Shown here: one piece after another, positions 16,236 to 24,784 of the stretch
Numbering within the stretch: position 1 is the stretch's first letter
Layout: every line of letters starts with the position of its first letter
Assembly: GCA_900550445.1 (NCBI GenBank)
Contig: URSF01000021.1
Span: 1-44,332, forward strand
DNA length: 44,332 nt
Direction: 5' to 3'
Origin: an uncultured Rhodospirillaceae bacterium
Lineage (GTDB): Bacteria; Pseudomonadota; Alphaproteobacteria; CAAGCB01; CAG-977
Made by a program: the position numbers and the translations under genes
The notes under the pieces: model-generated
Seen by the model: only the letters and a program-made list of their open reading frames with translations
What the model was told of the DNA's origin: nothing
The model's database searches: none

Positions 16236-17699
16236 CTAAAAATTATAATTCGTCAGGCACGTTTTCGACTGCATAAACGGCCGCCACGCATCGGAAATAA
16301 GACTGCGGTTGTCTTTGCCCGTCGTAAACATCGCCGCCATATCGTAACCGACCGTGCCGGCATTAACGATTGCGGCTTCGGATTGAACACCGTCCATTGA
16401 CGAAAAATATCCGATTTCCTTTAAATCATTTGAAAAAATGCAGGCCAGCAAAGTCTGGGAAAAAGCGTTAACGCCGGCCACCGCGTCCCTTATATCGTCA
16501 TAGCGCATAACGTACAGCACCGGCGCCAACAGTTCCGTTTTGACCGTTTCGGTCTGCGACGGCATTTCCACAACGGCCGGCTGAACGTAATACGCGTTTT
16601 CATATAGCCCGACATTGATCCGGTTGCCCCCCGAAATCTGTCCGCCTTCCAGCTTTGCCTGTTCCAAAGACAAACGCATATTGTCAAACGCCGCCTTGTC
16701 AATCAAAGGTCCGACCTGGCTTTGGCGTTCAAACGGCGAATTAACGTAAACGCTGTTAAACGCCGTTTTCAACTGTCCGACAACTTCGTCATAAACCGAA
16801 GAATGGCAAAACAGCCGCTGCAGCGACGTACAGCGCTGTCCCGCGTCGGCAATCGCCGAATGCAGCAGCTGGTCGATCGTAAACGGAATATCCGCCGACG
16901 GCGTGACAATTGCGGCATTGTTTCCCCCGATCGACAGAATGCTACGCCCTAACCTTTGTCCGACTTTGCTTTGCAGGCCGCGCGCCATGACCGGAGATCC
17001 CGTCGCACATAACAGCGGAACGTCTTTACTTTCGGCCATGACGACCGAATCCTCATGATTGCAGATCACAATCTGCGACAGATATTCCGGACAATTGGAC
17101 GCAGAACGCGCCTTTGCCCGGCGCAGCAGCGAATTAACGGCAAACGCCGTCAGCGTCGCTTTGCGCGACGGACGCCAGATCACGGAATTGCCGCAGACCA
17201 GAGCGATCAACGCGTTTAAAATCCAGACGCGCAACGGAAAGTTAAACGACGTAATCACGACGACGGGGCCGATCGGTTGCCAAATTTCGGAAACCACCAG
17301 ATTACGGCTTTGCGTCGGCACGGAAAAACCGGACATGCGATGTTTCATATCCGCGATCATATCGCATATTTTGATTGACCGCTGGACTTCCTTCAGCGCC
17401 GTCGCATAAATCTTTCCCGTTTCAATGACGATCAGTTCGGCCAGTTCTTCTTTTTTAGCGCGCAGTTCTTCCCCGAACAGGCGCAACAGCTCGCCGCGTT
17501 CGCCGGGCGAAACCAGACGCCATTCTTCAAAAGCCCGTTTTGAACGCTGAATGATTGTTTTGATCTGTTCGGCGTCATTCAGCGGAAAAGACGCGATCTG
17601 TTCCCCCGTCACGGGCGAATAATCAACGCAGTTCCCGCTGGAAATGAACTCCAGATCCAGATTCAGGCGTTTAACGATTTCTGCGACACGATTAAACAT
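16236..17699 (-). CDS. Aldehyde dehydrogenase-family protein lacking the usual catalytic glutamate
   Basis: ALDH-superfamily protein of 487 aa, nearest in pattern to the ALDH7 (alpha-aminoadipic semialdehyde) group: SFNFPLRVW, LVCGNSVIWRPS, and the nucleophile Cys in AGQRCTSLQRL. The segment that normally reads ELGGNN reads SIGGNN, so the general-base glutamate is a serine (codon TCG). The KPSE adenine-ribose motif is RPSR. The usual C-terminal GGEKxTGGGR loop is replaced by TTGKDNRS. The cysteine and oxyanion Asn are kept, so thiolester chemistry might persist, but ordinary NAD-dependent oxidation is doubtful. It is the last gene of a unit with the anchored protein and TPR-methyltransferase. 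Function is inferred only to fold level. Confidence 0.8.
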   Translation of the reverse strand: MFNRVAEIVKRLNLDLEFISSGNCVDYSPVTGEQIASFPLNDAEQIKTIIQRSKRAFEEWRLVSPGERGELLRLFGEELRAKKEELAELIVIETGKIYATALKEVQRSIKICDMIADMKHRMSGFSVPTQSRNLVVSEIWQPIGPVVVITSFNFPLRVWILNALIALVCGNSVIWRPSRKATLTAFAVNSLLRRAKARSASNCPEYLSQIVICNHEDSVVMAESKDVPLLCATGSPVMARGLQSKVGQRLGRSILSIGGNNAAIVTPSADIPFTIDQLLHSAIADAGQRCTSLQRLFCHSSVYDEVVGQLKTAFNSVYVNSPFERQSQVGPLIDKAAFDNMRLSLEQAKLEGGQISGGNRINVGLYENAYYVQPAVVEMPSQTETVKTELLAPVLYVMRYDDIRDAVAGVNAFSQTLLACIFSNDLKEIGYFSSMDGVQSEAAIVNAGTVGYDMAAMFTTGKDNRSLISDAWRPFMQSKTCLTNYNF

Positions 17700-17709
17700 G
17701 AACGGCCGG

Positions 17710-18417
17710 TTACTCTAAGAAAATCGGACGAATCGGCAGCCCTTCGGCCAGCAGTTCTTCTTCCTTGATTTCGATAAAGCCGTCTTTTTTCACTTCCAGA
17801 TCGGCGCGGTATACGGAATCACCGTACAGCATAATGACGTCCAGATTAAACCCGTCGGCGGTTTCGGAAACTTTCGCCGGACGAATCAAATGCGTGACTT
17901 CTTTGCGCTGCTGCGGGGTCGGCGTATCCGTAAAGGTTTCTTCGTCAACTTTTTCAACCAAACGCAGCGTGCCCTGTTCCGTTTGAACGGCGTCCAAAAC
18001 AAACGCGGCGTAAGGAACGACCGTCTGCGCGTTCAAAATCAGTCCGCCGCGGGCGTTATTTTCAAAAATCGGATCGCGCGTGCCGTCCATTTTGATGACT
18101 TCGGCGCCGGCGCCGGAACCGCTGATCAGATACTGCATCGTGACCGGCGGGATAGAAGAAAACGTCGTTGCCTGCAGCAGTTTAAAATTGGAATAAAAAG
18201 GCAGTTCCGCAATCGTTAAATGCGAACGGCCCGGGGTAAACATGTTAAACGAAGACAACGCATTAATTTTTTTAATTAAAACCTCGGTTTCCGAATCGGG
18301 AATTTCGTTCCAGTTATACTGGGGCATCTGTTTTCTCCATATTTGTGTCACAAAAAGTAAAGCGATCAGGAAAATCCCTAATACACTGCACAGAATTTTA
18401 GTCTTTCTTCTTATCAT
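17710..18417 (-). CDS. Membrane-anchored periplasmic protein of unknown function
   Basis: I do not recognise this 235-aa protein. One N-terminal transmembrane helix (about residues 7-26, KILCSVLGIFLIALLFVTQIW) follows a basic start, so the rest should be periplasmic. The remainder is mixed strand/helix with no cysteines and no catalytic motif visible. A start further upstream would overlap the TPR-methyltransferase gene and put a Trp/Pro-rich stretch before the helix, so the ATG at 18417 is chosen; only a weak GGA lies before it. It starts 10 nt after the upstream stop, and the ALDH follows 10 nt later: a tight three-gene unit. Confidence 0.72.
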   Translation of the reverse strand: MIRRKTKILCSVLGIFLIALLFVTQIWRKQMPQYNWNEIPDSETEVLIKKINALSSFNMFTPGRSHLTIAELPFYSNFKLLQATTFSSIPPVTMQYLISGSGAGAEVIKMDGTRDPIFENNARGGLILNAQTVVPYAAFVLDAVQTEQGTLRLVEKVDEETFTDTPTPQQRKEVTHLIRPAKVSETADGFNLDVIMLYGDSVYRADLEVKKDGFIEIKEEELLAEGLPIRPIFLE

Positions 18418-18427
18418 TGTCCAGTTT

Positions 18428-20242
18428 TCAGTTTGATTTTTCAGCTGTTTTTTCGGCGGCGGCCAAAATTCCAGCCACATTCAATTCTTTTTCCCGGCGC
18501 AGGTTTTCTTCCGACAGCCGGATTTTTTCAAATCCCGTCCGCACCAGCATATTTTCGACATACTGCCGCGAATGGGCGAAACGCCCCGACGGCTGCAGAA
18601 CAAAATCCTGTCCGCCGGAAAGCTTTTCCGCCGTAAAAAACACACTGCCGCCGGGCGCCAACGCTTTGAACACGGCGGACAAAAGCGGTTCCAGAACGCC
18701 GAAATAGCAAACGACGTCGGCCAAAACAATCAAATCGAAAGACGCCGGATTTTCATTGCAAAACCGGACAATATCCGCCGTCAGCAGCGTATCGTACAGT
18801 CCTTTTTCCCCGGCGGCGTCCGTCATTTTTTCCGACAGGTCGATCCCCGTCAGCGTTTCGGCATGCGGTTTTAAAACGGCGGCGTTCAGCCCCGTGCCGC
18901 AGCCCGCGTCCAGAATACGCAGCCCCGCGGGTTTGTCCCGCATGTACGCGGCCAGCAGTTCCGGCACGCGGTAATCAATGTTTTTAACGGCGGCTTCAAA
19001 AGAATCGGCAAAGGAATCAAACAGCTCTCTGACATATTCGTCCGCGGCACGTTCGGGCGTTTTTCCTTCAAATGCGGCGCAGACGTGCGCGGCAACCGGA
19101 TTATCCGGAAAGAATTGTTTCCATTTCCGCGCCAACTTAACGGCCGTATCCTTCGCGTCGTCTTCTTTGGCATTATACAGATCATACAGCGCCTGCGCCA
19201 GATAATGATGAATCTTTGCCAAAGACGGATCCAAAGCCAGCGCATTGAAATACAATCCGACGGCTTCGGCGGGATCGCCGGCTTCCTTAACGGCCATAGC
19301 CAGATTAGAACACGTTTCGGCCTGTTTCGGATTAATGATAAACGCCTTGCGGTAACATTCCAAAGCTTCTTCATAACGTTCGTGATCATATAAAAGCGCG
19401 CCGAGGTTATTGTATGCCGAAGCGAACTGCGGATCGAGTTTAACGGCCTTTTTATAATCGTCTTCGGCTTGCCAGTGTTTGCCGAATTTCACATAAACGT
19501 TCGCCCGGTTGTTATAAGCGTCGGCAAACGACGGATCAAGTTCTATTGCCCGGCAGTAAGCGTGAAAAGCGTCGTCTAAACGATCCAGCCGTTCAAACGT
19601 AATACCGATTCCGTTCCAGTAAATCGGATTATCCGACAACGACAGAGCTTTTTCATACTGTTCCAGCGCCTGTTCAAAACGCCCCGCCAGCCGGTGAGTC
19701 ACCGCGCGCTGAGCGTAAGCTTCGGCATTTTCAGGATCGGCGGCAAGCGCCTGTTCCAATAGTTCAAGCGCCGCGTCAGATCGCCCTTCGTCGCGTTCAA
19801 TCAACGCCAGATTGACATACGCCGAAGAAAAATCAGGTTTCATTTCTACGGCTTTACGAAACAGGCGGCGCGCTTCGGCCGGATCGCCTTCAACCCGATA
19901 AATAATCCCCATATTATGATACGTTTCCGCAAACGTGTCGTTTCGCGCCAGAACGGATCTGTAATGTTCCAAAGCTTCCTTAGGGTGTCCGGCGTCTTGC
20001 AAAGCCTGCGCCAGCGTAAATTCATACGCGGCCGATTCCGGCGCCAGACGAACGGCTTTGTACAGCAGCTCGATCGCCGAATCGAACGATTTTTTCTGCA
20101 TGGCAATCATGCCCAGCAGATGCAGCAGATCGGTATGTTCGGGGTTTATTTCCAAAAGACGGCGGTAAACGGCTTCCGCTTCGTCCAGCTTTCCCTGTTC
20201 GTGCAGGCGCACGGCGTTTTGAAAAACAAAGTCAAATGACAT
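18428..20242 (-). CDS. TPR-repeat protein with C-terminal SAM methyltransferase domain
   Basis: A 604-aa protein. About residues 1-390 are consecutive 34-residue tetratricopeptide repeats (for example AEAVYRRLLEINPEHTDLLHLLG, YNNRANVYVKFGKHWQAEDDYKKAVKLDP). The C-terminal part is a class I methyltransferase: motif I LDAGCGTG starts at about residue 444, then GIDLSEKM, FDLIVLADVVCYF and LAPGGSVFFTAE. The TPR part probably binds a protein or glycan partner; the methyl acceptor is unknown. Such fusions are common in Alphaproteobacteria. The ATG at 20242 has GGAG upstream and is preferred over an ATG 21 nt earlier. First gene of the unit with the two genes that follow. Confidence 0.9.
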   Translation of the reverse strand: MSFDFVFQNAVRLHEQGKLDEAEAVYRRLLEINPEHTDLLHLLGMIAMQKKSFDSAIELLYKAVRLAPESAAYEFTLAQALQDAGHPKEALEHYRSVLARNDTFAETYHNMGIIYRVEGDPAEARRLFRKAVEMKPDFSSAYVNLALIERDEGRSDAALELLEQALAADPENAEAYAQRAVTHRLAGRFEQALEQYEKALSLSDNPIYWNGIGITFERLDRLDDAFHAYCRAIELDPSFADAYNNRANVYVKFGKHWQAEDDYKKAVKLDPQFASAYNNLGALLYDHERYEEALECYRKAFIINPKQAETCSNLAMAVKEAGDPAEAVGLYFNALALDPSLAKIHHYLAQALYDLYNAKEDDAKDTAVKLARKWKQFFPDNPVAAHVCAAFEGKTPERAADEYVRELFDSFADSFEAAVKNIDYRVPELLAAYMRDKPAGLRILDAGCGTGLNAAVLKPHAETLTGIDLSEKMTDAAGEKGLYDTLLTADIVRFCNENPASFDLIVLADVVCYFGVLEPLLSAVFKALAPGGSVFFTAEKLSGGQDFVLQPSGRFAHSRQYVENMLVRTGFEKIRLSEENLRREKELNVAGILAAAEKTAEKSN

Positions 20243-20272
20243 AAATATCTGCTCCGAAATCATAAGGAAAAA

Positions 20273-20301
20273 TTGACTTATAATTTATGCGAGTCTATGA
20301 A
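20273..20301 (+). promoter_or_regulatory. Promoter of the large membrane protein gene
   Basis: TTGACT (20273-20278), 17-nt spacer, TATGAA (20296-20301), about 40 nt before the ATG at 20341, in the divergent region with the TPR-methyltransferase gene. Confidence 0.5.
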
Positions 20302-20340
20302 TAAATACTAGACCTATGTTTGTTCAACGGGAAAACGGAT

Positions 20341-23300
20341 ATGGCAGAAACAGACCGCATCGAAAAAAAGCACAGAAAAGCCAAAGCTAAAGAAGCCGCT
20401 GTTCAACAGAAAGACGAAGCTTCCATTTCGTTTTATCTGCACGCTTCCCTGTTTCTGTTTTTCCTGACTTCTTATACTTTTCTGCTGTTCCTGTACGAAA
20501 ACAAGTATCCTTTAATTTTAAACAATGAAATTCTGCCGGAAGTCCTGTTCGCCTGTTTCGGACTGCTGGTTTTTTCATTTCTCAGCCTGTTTATCCTGTC
20601 TTTCTGGCGTTTTCTGGCGCGTGTTTTCATTGCAGCCGTCGCCGGTGGGGCCGTCGCTTATATTTTAGGGTTGTTGTATCCTTTTAATATCGGCAATTAT
20701 TTTGCCCATTACGTTTCGTTTCTGCCGCAAAACGTACTGATGTATATCGCCGAAAACGGCAATCAGACCATCGCGGTTCTGGCCGGCATCGTTTTCTTTA
20801 TCATGCTGAATATCTTTAAAGGCGGAGCAATGGCATTCCTGTCCCTGCCCGTCTTGGTGGCTTTGTTCATGCTGTTAAACACGGCGGCAAAACAGACAAT
20901 TCCCGAAACGGTACAAATGACAGCCGCAAATGACAAAGCGGCGGAAGCCAAAACGGAAAACCTGATTTATCTGATTCTGGCCGATCATACCGGCTACGCG
21001 ACGGCGGTTGAAAGCTGGCAGGTTTTAAATTCCAAAGCCTTAAATCCGATTGCTCTGCCGTTTAACCCGACGTTTATCCCGGCGTTTTATCAAACGAACA
21101 AATTCACCTTTTACCCGTCCGCATACCTGCGTTATCAGGACAAATACCGCAATATCGGAAATATCCTGAACCCGTCCCTGACGGAAATCAACAACGATTT
21201 GTTTAACCGCGATGACGCGGCGTATTATGTCAGTTCCGAAGACGCGCAGGTCTATACAACGCGCAACGATTTGTTCAAAGAATTGAAAAAAAGAGGGTAC
21301 CGCCTGAACGTTTACCAGACGTATCCTTTTGATTTCTGCAAAGGAGCCGGCGCCAAAGACGTTGATTTCTGCCAGACATATCCGGCGCCGCTGGGGGCTT
21401 TGTATCAGACAAACATGACGACGGCGTCACGGCTGATGCTGTTGGTCGGACACTGGTTATACTCAACGCCGTTCGGTAAAGGAACTGCCGAGTTTATTTA
21501 TAATAAGCTGAAAGACAAAGTAAGTCTGTCAAACGTGCCGTTTTTAGGCAATCCGTTATCCATGTCGCTGCCGGTCGGCCAGCCGCTGGTTTTATCCGGT
21601 CTGCGCAAAGACGTTTTGGCGGCGAAAGGAAAGAACGCCTTTTTTGCTCATCTGAACCTGCCGCATTATCCGTACGTTTACGACCAAAACTGCCAGTTAA
21701 AGGCGGATCCGATGGCCTGGCGCGGCAATGCCCCCTATACTGATAAAAAAGAATTAAACGGCGAATTAAAACGCTGGGAAGATTATAATCAGCAGCTGTT
21801 CTGCACATACGGTCAAATTAACTATCTGATCAAAGAACTGGAAGCGGCCAAACTGCTGGACAAGACGACGATCGTTATTCATGGCGACAAAGGGGCGAAC
21901 ATTCAAAAAGAAAAAACCGACGATCTGGAATTGACGCGCGTTGATAAAGCGGTCAACCGTTTTAAAAACAACATGACGACGATTTTCGGTATTTACAAAC
22001 CGCAGAATAAAAAAGCCGAAATCAACAAATCTCCCTGCGACATCGGCACTCTGATCGCCAGCCAGTTATTGGGCAATCCCGACGCGGCTTGCCAACCGCC
22101 CGATTTGTCCAGATACACACAGGAAGAACAGGATAAATCGCTGGCCTGGCTGGCTTCTGCGATTGCGGACAATTATTTCCCGGCCGCCGGCTTTGAACCG
22201 TTATATTCTTCCTGGCTGGAAAAAGGCGGACAGGCTTTCATGGCTGCGCAGGACGAACGGTTAAAACAAGCCCGGAAAGCGCAGGCGGAAACCTCTAAAA
22301 TCAGTTTTGTCGCTCCGCCGGCATTTTTGGAAACAGATCAGAAAAAACAATCTGATATGCCTGATCCGGCCAAAGAAAAGACAACTGACTTTGTTCCCGT
22401 TCCCGAAAAAGAATCTTCAGAAGTCAAACAGCCCGAAGATCATGAAAAAACGGCAGATAAACAAAACGAAACCGCCGAAATACCGGCAGCGGCAGAACAG
22501 ACAGGAGAAACGTCGATTTCTGCCGAGCCGGAACAACAGGATTCTTCCGAAACACAGAAAAAACAGACGGAAGACATGATCGCGGACGATTTCGGCGAAT
22601 TGCCCAAACCCATTGTCCTGCCCGAAATAGATTCGTCTATGGAAGAAAAATGGAAAACAACGGATATTAAAGAAGGGCAGAAAACGACTTTGGAATTACT
22701 GCCTGATTTGGCGGAAGCCGAAAAGAAAGCAGCGGCAGACGTTCCACCTCCGGCCGCGGAACAACAGGAACCTCCGGCGCCGCAGCCTTCGCCCGCTCCG
22801 GAAGTGGAAGTGTTGCCTTTGCCAACATTGGAAACTGAAAACACTCTGCAAAAGCTGCCGGAAATGCAGACTGATCAGCCGCAAGCCGTGACGCCGCCTT
22901 TGGAAGTGCTGGAAGTTCCCGAACTGACTCCGGTTCCCGCCGCCGAAACGCCGGCCAAAACGGAACAGACCGCACCGGCGACGGCTGAAAAAGCAGCTGA
23001 TACTGCGGCAGAAACAAAAGCAGAGCCGACGTCTTTGGAAGTACCGGAAATTTCCGAACCGACTCCGGTTCCCGCCGCCGAAACGCCGGCCAAAACAGAA
23101 CAGACCGCACCGGCGACGACTGAAAAAGCAGAGACTGAACTGAAATCCGAAGCGGAGGCTAAAGCCAAAGCCGAAGCAGAAGCCAAAGCAAAGGCCGAAG
23201 CGGAAGCTAAAGCCAAATCCGAAGCAGAAGCCAAAGCAAAGACCGAAGCGGAAGCTAAAGCCAAAGAAATTCAGAAAAAAGCGCCGCCTCCGCCGGCAAA

Positions 23301-23694
23301 TGCCGATCAGCTGGATATTATTAAAGAAACCATTACGGAACGGGTAAATGATGACGGAGAAATCGAAACTTATATTTTCATAGAACGCAAACCCAATCCC
23401 AACCGTTTTAAGAAAAAAGAACCTCCTCAAAGAATACTGCAACAGGATTTGGTTCATATGCCGGCTCCGGCTGCCAAAACGGAAACGCAGCAACAAAAAC
23501 AGCCGGTTGCCGCACAGGAACAAAAACCGGAAGTTTCACAGACAGAAAACCGACTGGACGATGAAGATTTAATCCGTGAACCGGCTTCTTCTGCCACATC
23601 GGCCGGTCAAAATGACGGCAATTTAATCAAAACATCCGTTCCGGCTGCCGCTTCGTCCGTTCCGGCACCGGTTGAACGCGTATTGGAAGATTAA
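20341..23694 (+). CDS. Large membrane protein with alkaline-phosphatase/sulfatase-like domain and repetitive tail
   Basis: A 1117-aa protein. About five transmembrane helices lie in residues 30-185. A periplasmic domain of about 205-640 follows, resembling the sulfatase/phosphoethanolamine-transferase fold: LIYLILADHTGY near 208, HLNLPHYPYVYD near 437 and TTIVIHGDKGAN near 507. In active relatives these correspond to nucleophile, H-x-P and DHG metal sites; here the last reads DKG and no clear nucleophile Thr/Ser motif is present, so activity is uncertain. Residues 640-1117 are low-complexity, Glu/Pro/Ala/Lys-rich, with a duplicated 71-nt block and an AEAKAK heptad-like run, similar to TolA/TonB-type spacers. 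The ATG at 20341 is chosen over an upstream in-frame TTG. Role perhaps envelope modification or spanning; not established. Confidence 0.7.
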   Translation: MAETDRIEKKHRKAKAKEAAVQQKDEASISFYLHASLFLFFLTSYTFLLFLYENKYPLILNNEILPEVLFACFGLLVFSFLSLFILSFWRFLARVFIAAVAGGAVAYILGLLYPFNIGNYFAHYVSFLPQNVLMYIAENGNQTIAVLAGIVFFIMLNIFKGGAMAFLSLPVLVALFMLLNTAAKQTIPETVQMTAANDKAAEAKTENLIYLILADHTGYATAVESWQVLNSKALNPIALPFNPTFIPAFYQTNKFTFYPSAYLRYQDKYRNIGNILNPSLTEINNDLFNRDDAAYYVSSEDAQVYTTRNDLFKELKKRGYRLNVYQTYPFDFCKGAGAKDVDFCQTYPAPLGALYQTNMTTASRLMLLVGHWLYSTPFGKGTAEFIYNKLKDKVSLSNVPFLGNPLSMSLPVGQPLVLSGLRKDVLAAKGKNAFFAHLNLPHYPYVYDQNCQLKADPMAWRGNAPYTDKKELNGELKRWEDYNQQLFCTYGQINYLIKELEAAKLLDKTTIVIHGDKGANIQKEKTDDLELTRVDKAVNRFKNNMTTIFGIYKPQNKKAEINKSPCDIGTLIASQLLGNPDAACQPPDLSRYTQEEQDKSLAWLASAIADNYFPAAGFEPLYSSWLEKGGQAFMAAQDERLKQARKAQAETSKISFVAPPAFLETDQKKQSDMPDPAKEKTTDFVPVPEKESSEVKQPEDHEKTADKQNETAEIPAAAEQTGETSISAEPEQQDSSETQKKQTEDMIADDFGELPKPIVLPEIDSSMEEKWKTTDIKEGQKTTLELLPDLAEAEKKAAADVPPPAAEQQEPPAPQPSPAPEVEVLPLPTLETENTLQKLPEMQTDQPQAVTPPLEVLEVPELTPVPAAETPAKTEQTAPATAEKAADTAAETKAEPTSLEVPEISEPTPVPAAETPAKTEQTAPATTEKAETELKSEAEAKAKAEAEAKAKAEAEAKAKSEAEAKAKTEAEAKAKEIQKKAPPPPANADQLDIIKETITERVNDDGEIETYIFIERKPNPNRFKKKEPPQRILQQDLVHMPAPAAKTETQQQKQPVAAQEQKPEVSQTENRLDDEDLIREPASSATSAGQNDGNLIKTSVPAAASSVPAPVERVLED
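22926..23131 (+). repeat. Two direct 71-bp repeats inside the tail of the large membrane protein
   Basis: Copies at 22926-22996 and 23061-23131 differ at only a few bases. Each encodes TPVPAAETPAKTEQ followed by TAPAT(A/T)EKA, and their spacing is 135 nt (45 codons), so the frame is kept. They are an internal duplication in a coding low-complexity tail. Confidence 0.9.
23150..23275 (+). repeat. AEAKAK-type tandem codon repeat
   Basis: Imperfect tandem repeats encode (A/S/T)EAEAKAK units within the tail of the large membrane protein. They would form a long charged helix like the TolA middle domain. This is a protein-level repeat, not a CRISPR. Confidence 0.85.
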
Positions 23695-23829
23695 GTCTTT
23701 CGCAAAAGCCGATAGTGGTGTATACTGAATATGTTCAAAAGGCGAAGAAAGAGTCCGCTTGTGGTTCGGCGGAAAAATGCCGGTCGGCGGCATGATGTTG
23801 TTGTTACTCTTTCAAAAGGAATTACATCA

Positions 23830-24129
23830 ATGACAAAAAACGAAACGTTTCAGCGTATTCAACGCGAACTGAAAAACAATCACGTTGTTTTGTTTATGAA
23901 AGGAACACCTTCTCACCCACGCTGCGGCTTTTCGGCCGAAGCGTCAAAAAAACTGCGGGAAGCCGGCGTAGAATATAAAAGCGTTGACGTCCTTTCCGAT
24001 CCGGCGCTGTTTGACGGAATTCGCCAATACACGAATTATACACATTTTCCGCAAATGTTCGTGGACGGGCGTTTTATCGGCAGCAGCGATAATATTTATA
24101 CGCTCTGCCGCGAAAAGAGCTTTAAATAA
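23830..24129 (+). CDS. grxD: Monothiol glutaredoxin (CGFS type)
   Basis: A 99-aa monothiol glutaredoxin that binds or transfers [2Fe-2S] clusters with glutathione. The CGFS active site is at 32-35, preceded by VVLFMKGTPSHPR; the cis-Pro motif is THFPQMFVDG, and the glutathione-binding FIGSSDNI region is present. The last helix is short. The ATG at 23830 is chosen because it gives the family N-terminus; AAAGGA lies about 11 nt upstream. An in-frame extension of 33 basic residues is unlike any glutaredoxin and is rejected. In a genome with hydG, an iron-sulfur role fits well. Confidence 0.93.
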   Translation: MTKNETFQRIQRELKNNHVVLFMKGTPSHPRCGFSAEASKKLREAGVEYKSVDVLSDPALFDGIRQYTNYTHFPQMFVDGRFIGSSDNIYTLCREKSFK

Positions 24130-24147
24130 AACACACCTTTTGCGTGC

Positions 24148-24180
24148 AAAAAGTCCTGTTGAAAAATGGGACTTTTTTTT
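24148..24180 (+). terminator. Terminator after the glutaredoxin gene
   Basis: Stem AAAAAGTCC / GGACTTTTT with a 12-nt loop and a long T run, about 20 nt after the glutaredoxin stop. Confidence 0.8.
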
Positions 24181-24225
24181 TATGTCCTTTCCTGATAAAG
24201 TAAGTAATTCTTTAAAGGATCCTTG

Positions 24226-24783
24226 ATGCTGAAACACTTTTTTTTATTGCTTTTCATCGCTTTTTCTCCTTTTTCTCTGCATGCGGAAGGACTTGTCCTG
24301 CACGAAGAAGACTGTGAAAAAAAACTGGTCGAACTGATTGAAAAATCAAAAAATTATATAGATGTTTCCGTTTATTCGATCAACAACAAACAACTGGTTG
24401 ACGCTTTGATCGCAGCCCACCGGCGCGGGGTAAAAGTCCGCGTTCTGACAGACAAAGTTCAGGCGGCGGGAAAGTCATCGCGGATATGGGACATCATCGC
24501 TGCAAAAATCCCCTTGCGCGTCCATACGCACAAACGGATTATGCATACAAAAGTTGCGATTTACGACGGCGTGTCCGTATCCAGCGGTTCTTTTAACTGG
24601 ACAGAACCGGCCGTTCATAAAAATGAAGAAGTCTGCGATATTTTCATCAACGAACCGCAGTATACAGCCCAGCATCAAACCTTGTTTAATCAACGCTGGG
24701 CCGATAATTCTCAGGAAAAATCGGATCAGTGGCTGGCCAAAAAACAACGGGAAAGAAACGCCGCCGCCAAAACGATACGGTAA
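24226..24783 (+). CDS. Exported phospholipase D-family nuclease
   Basis: A 185-aa single-HKD protein of the Nuc-type group, which cleave phosphodiesters such as DNA as homodimers. The signal peptide (about residues 1-20, ending SLHA) sends it to the periplasm. The catalytic HxKx4D is His107, Lys109 and Asp114 (HTKVAIYD), followed by SGSFNWT. The N-terminal half has the usual SVYSINNKQLVDALIAAHRRGVKVRVLTD. The ATG at 24226 has AAAGGA at 7 nt spacing. Likely role: periplasmic degradation of DNA for nutrients; cardiolipin-type activity is less likely at this size. Confidence 0.87.
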   Translation: MLKHFFLLLFIAFSPFSLHAEGLVLHEEDCEKKLVELIEKSKNYIDVSVYSINNKQLVDALIAAHRRGVKVRVLTDKVQAAGKSSRIWDIIAAKIPLRVHTHKRIMHTKVAIYDGVSVSSGSFNWTEPAVHKNEEVCDIFINEPQYTAQHQTLFNQRWADNSQEKSDQWLAKKQRERNAAAKTIR

Positions 24784-24784
24784 A

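Noticed and set aside
23150..23275. Short regular repeats as a possible CRISPR
   Set aside because: Repeats are contiguous, in frame and without unique spacers; they encode a protein repeat.
22696..23523. Open frame opposite the repetitive tail, rich in Phe/Arg/Cys
   Set aside because: A shadow of the low-complexity AEAKAK and Pro-rich coding sequence.
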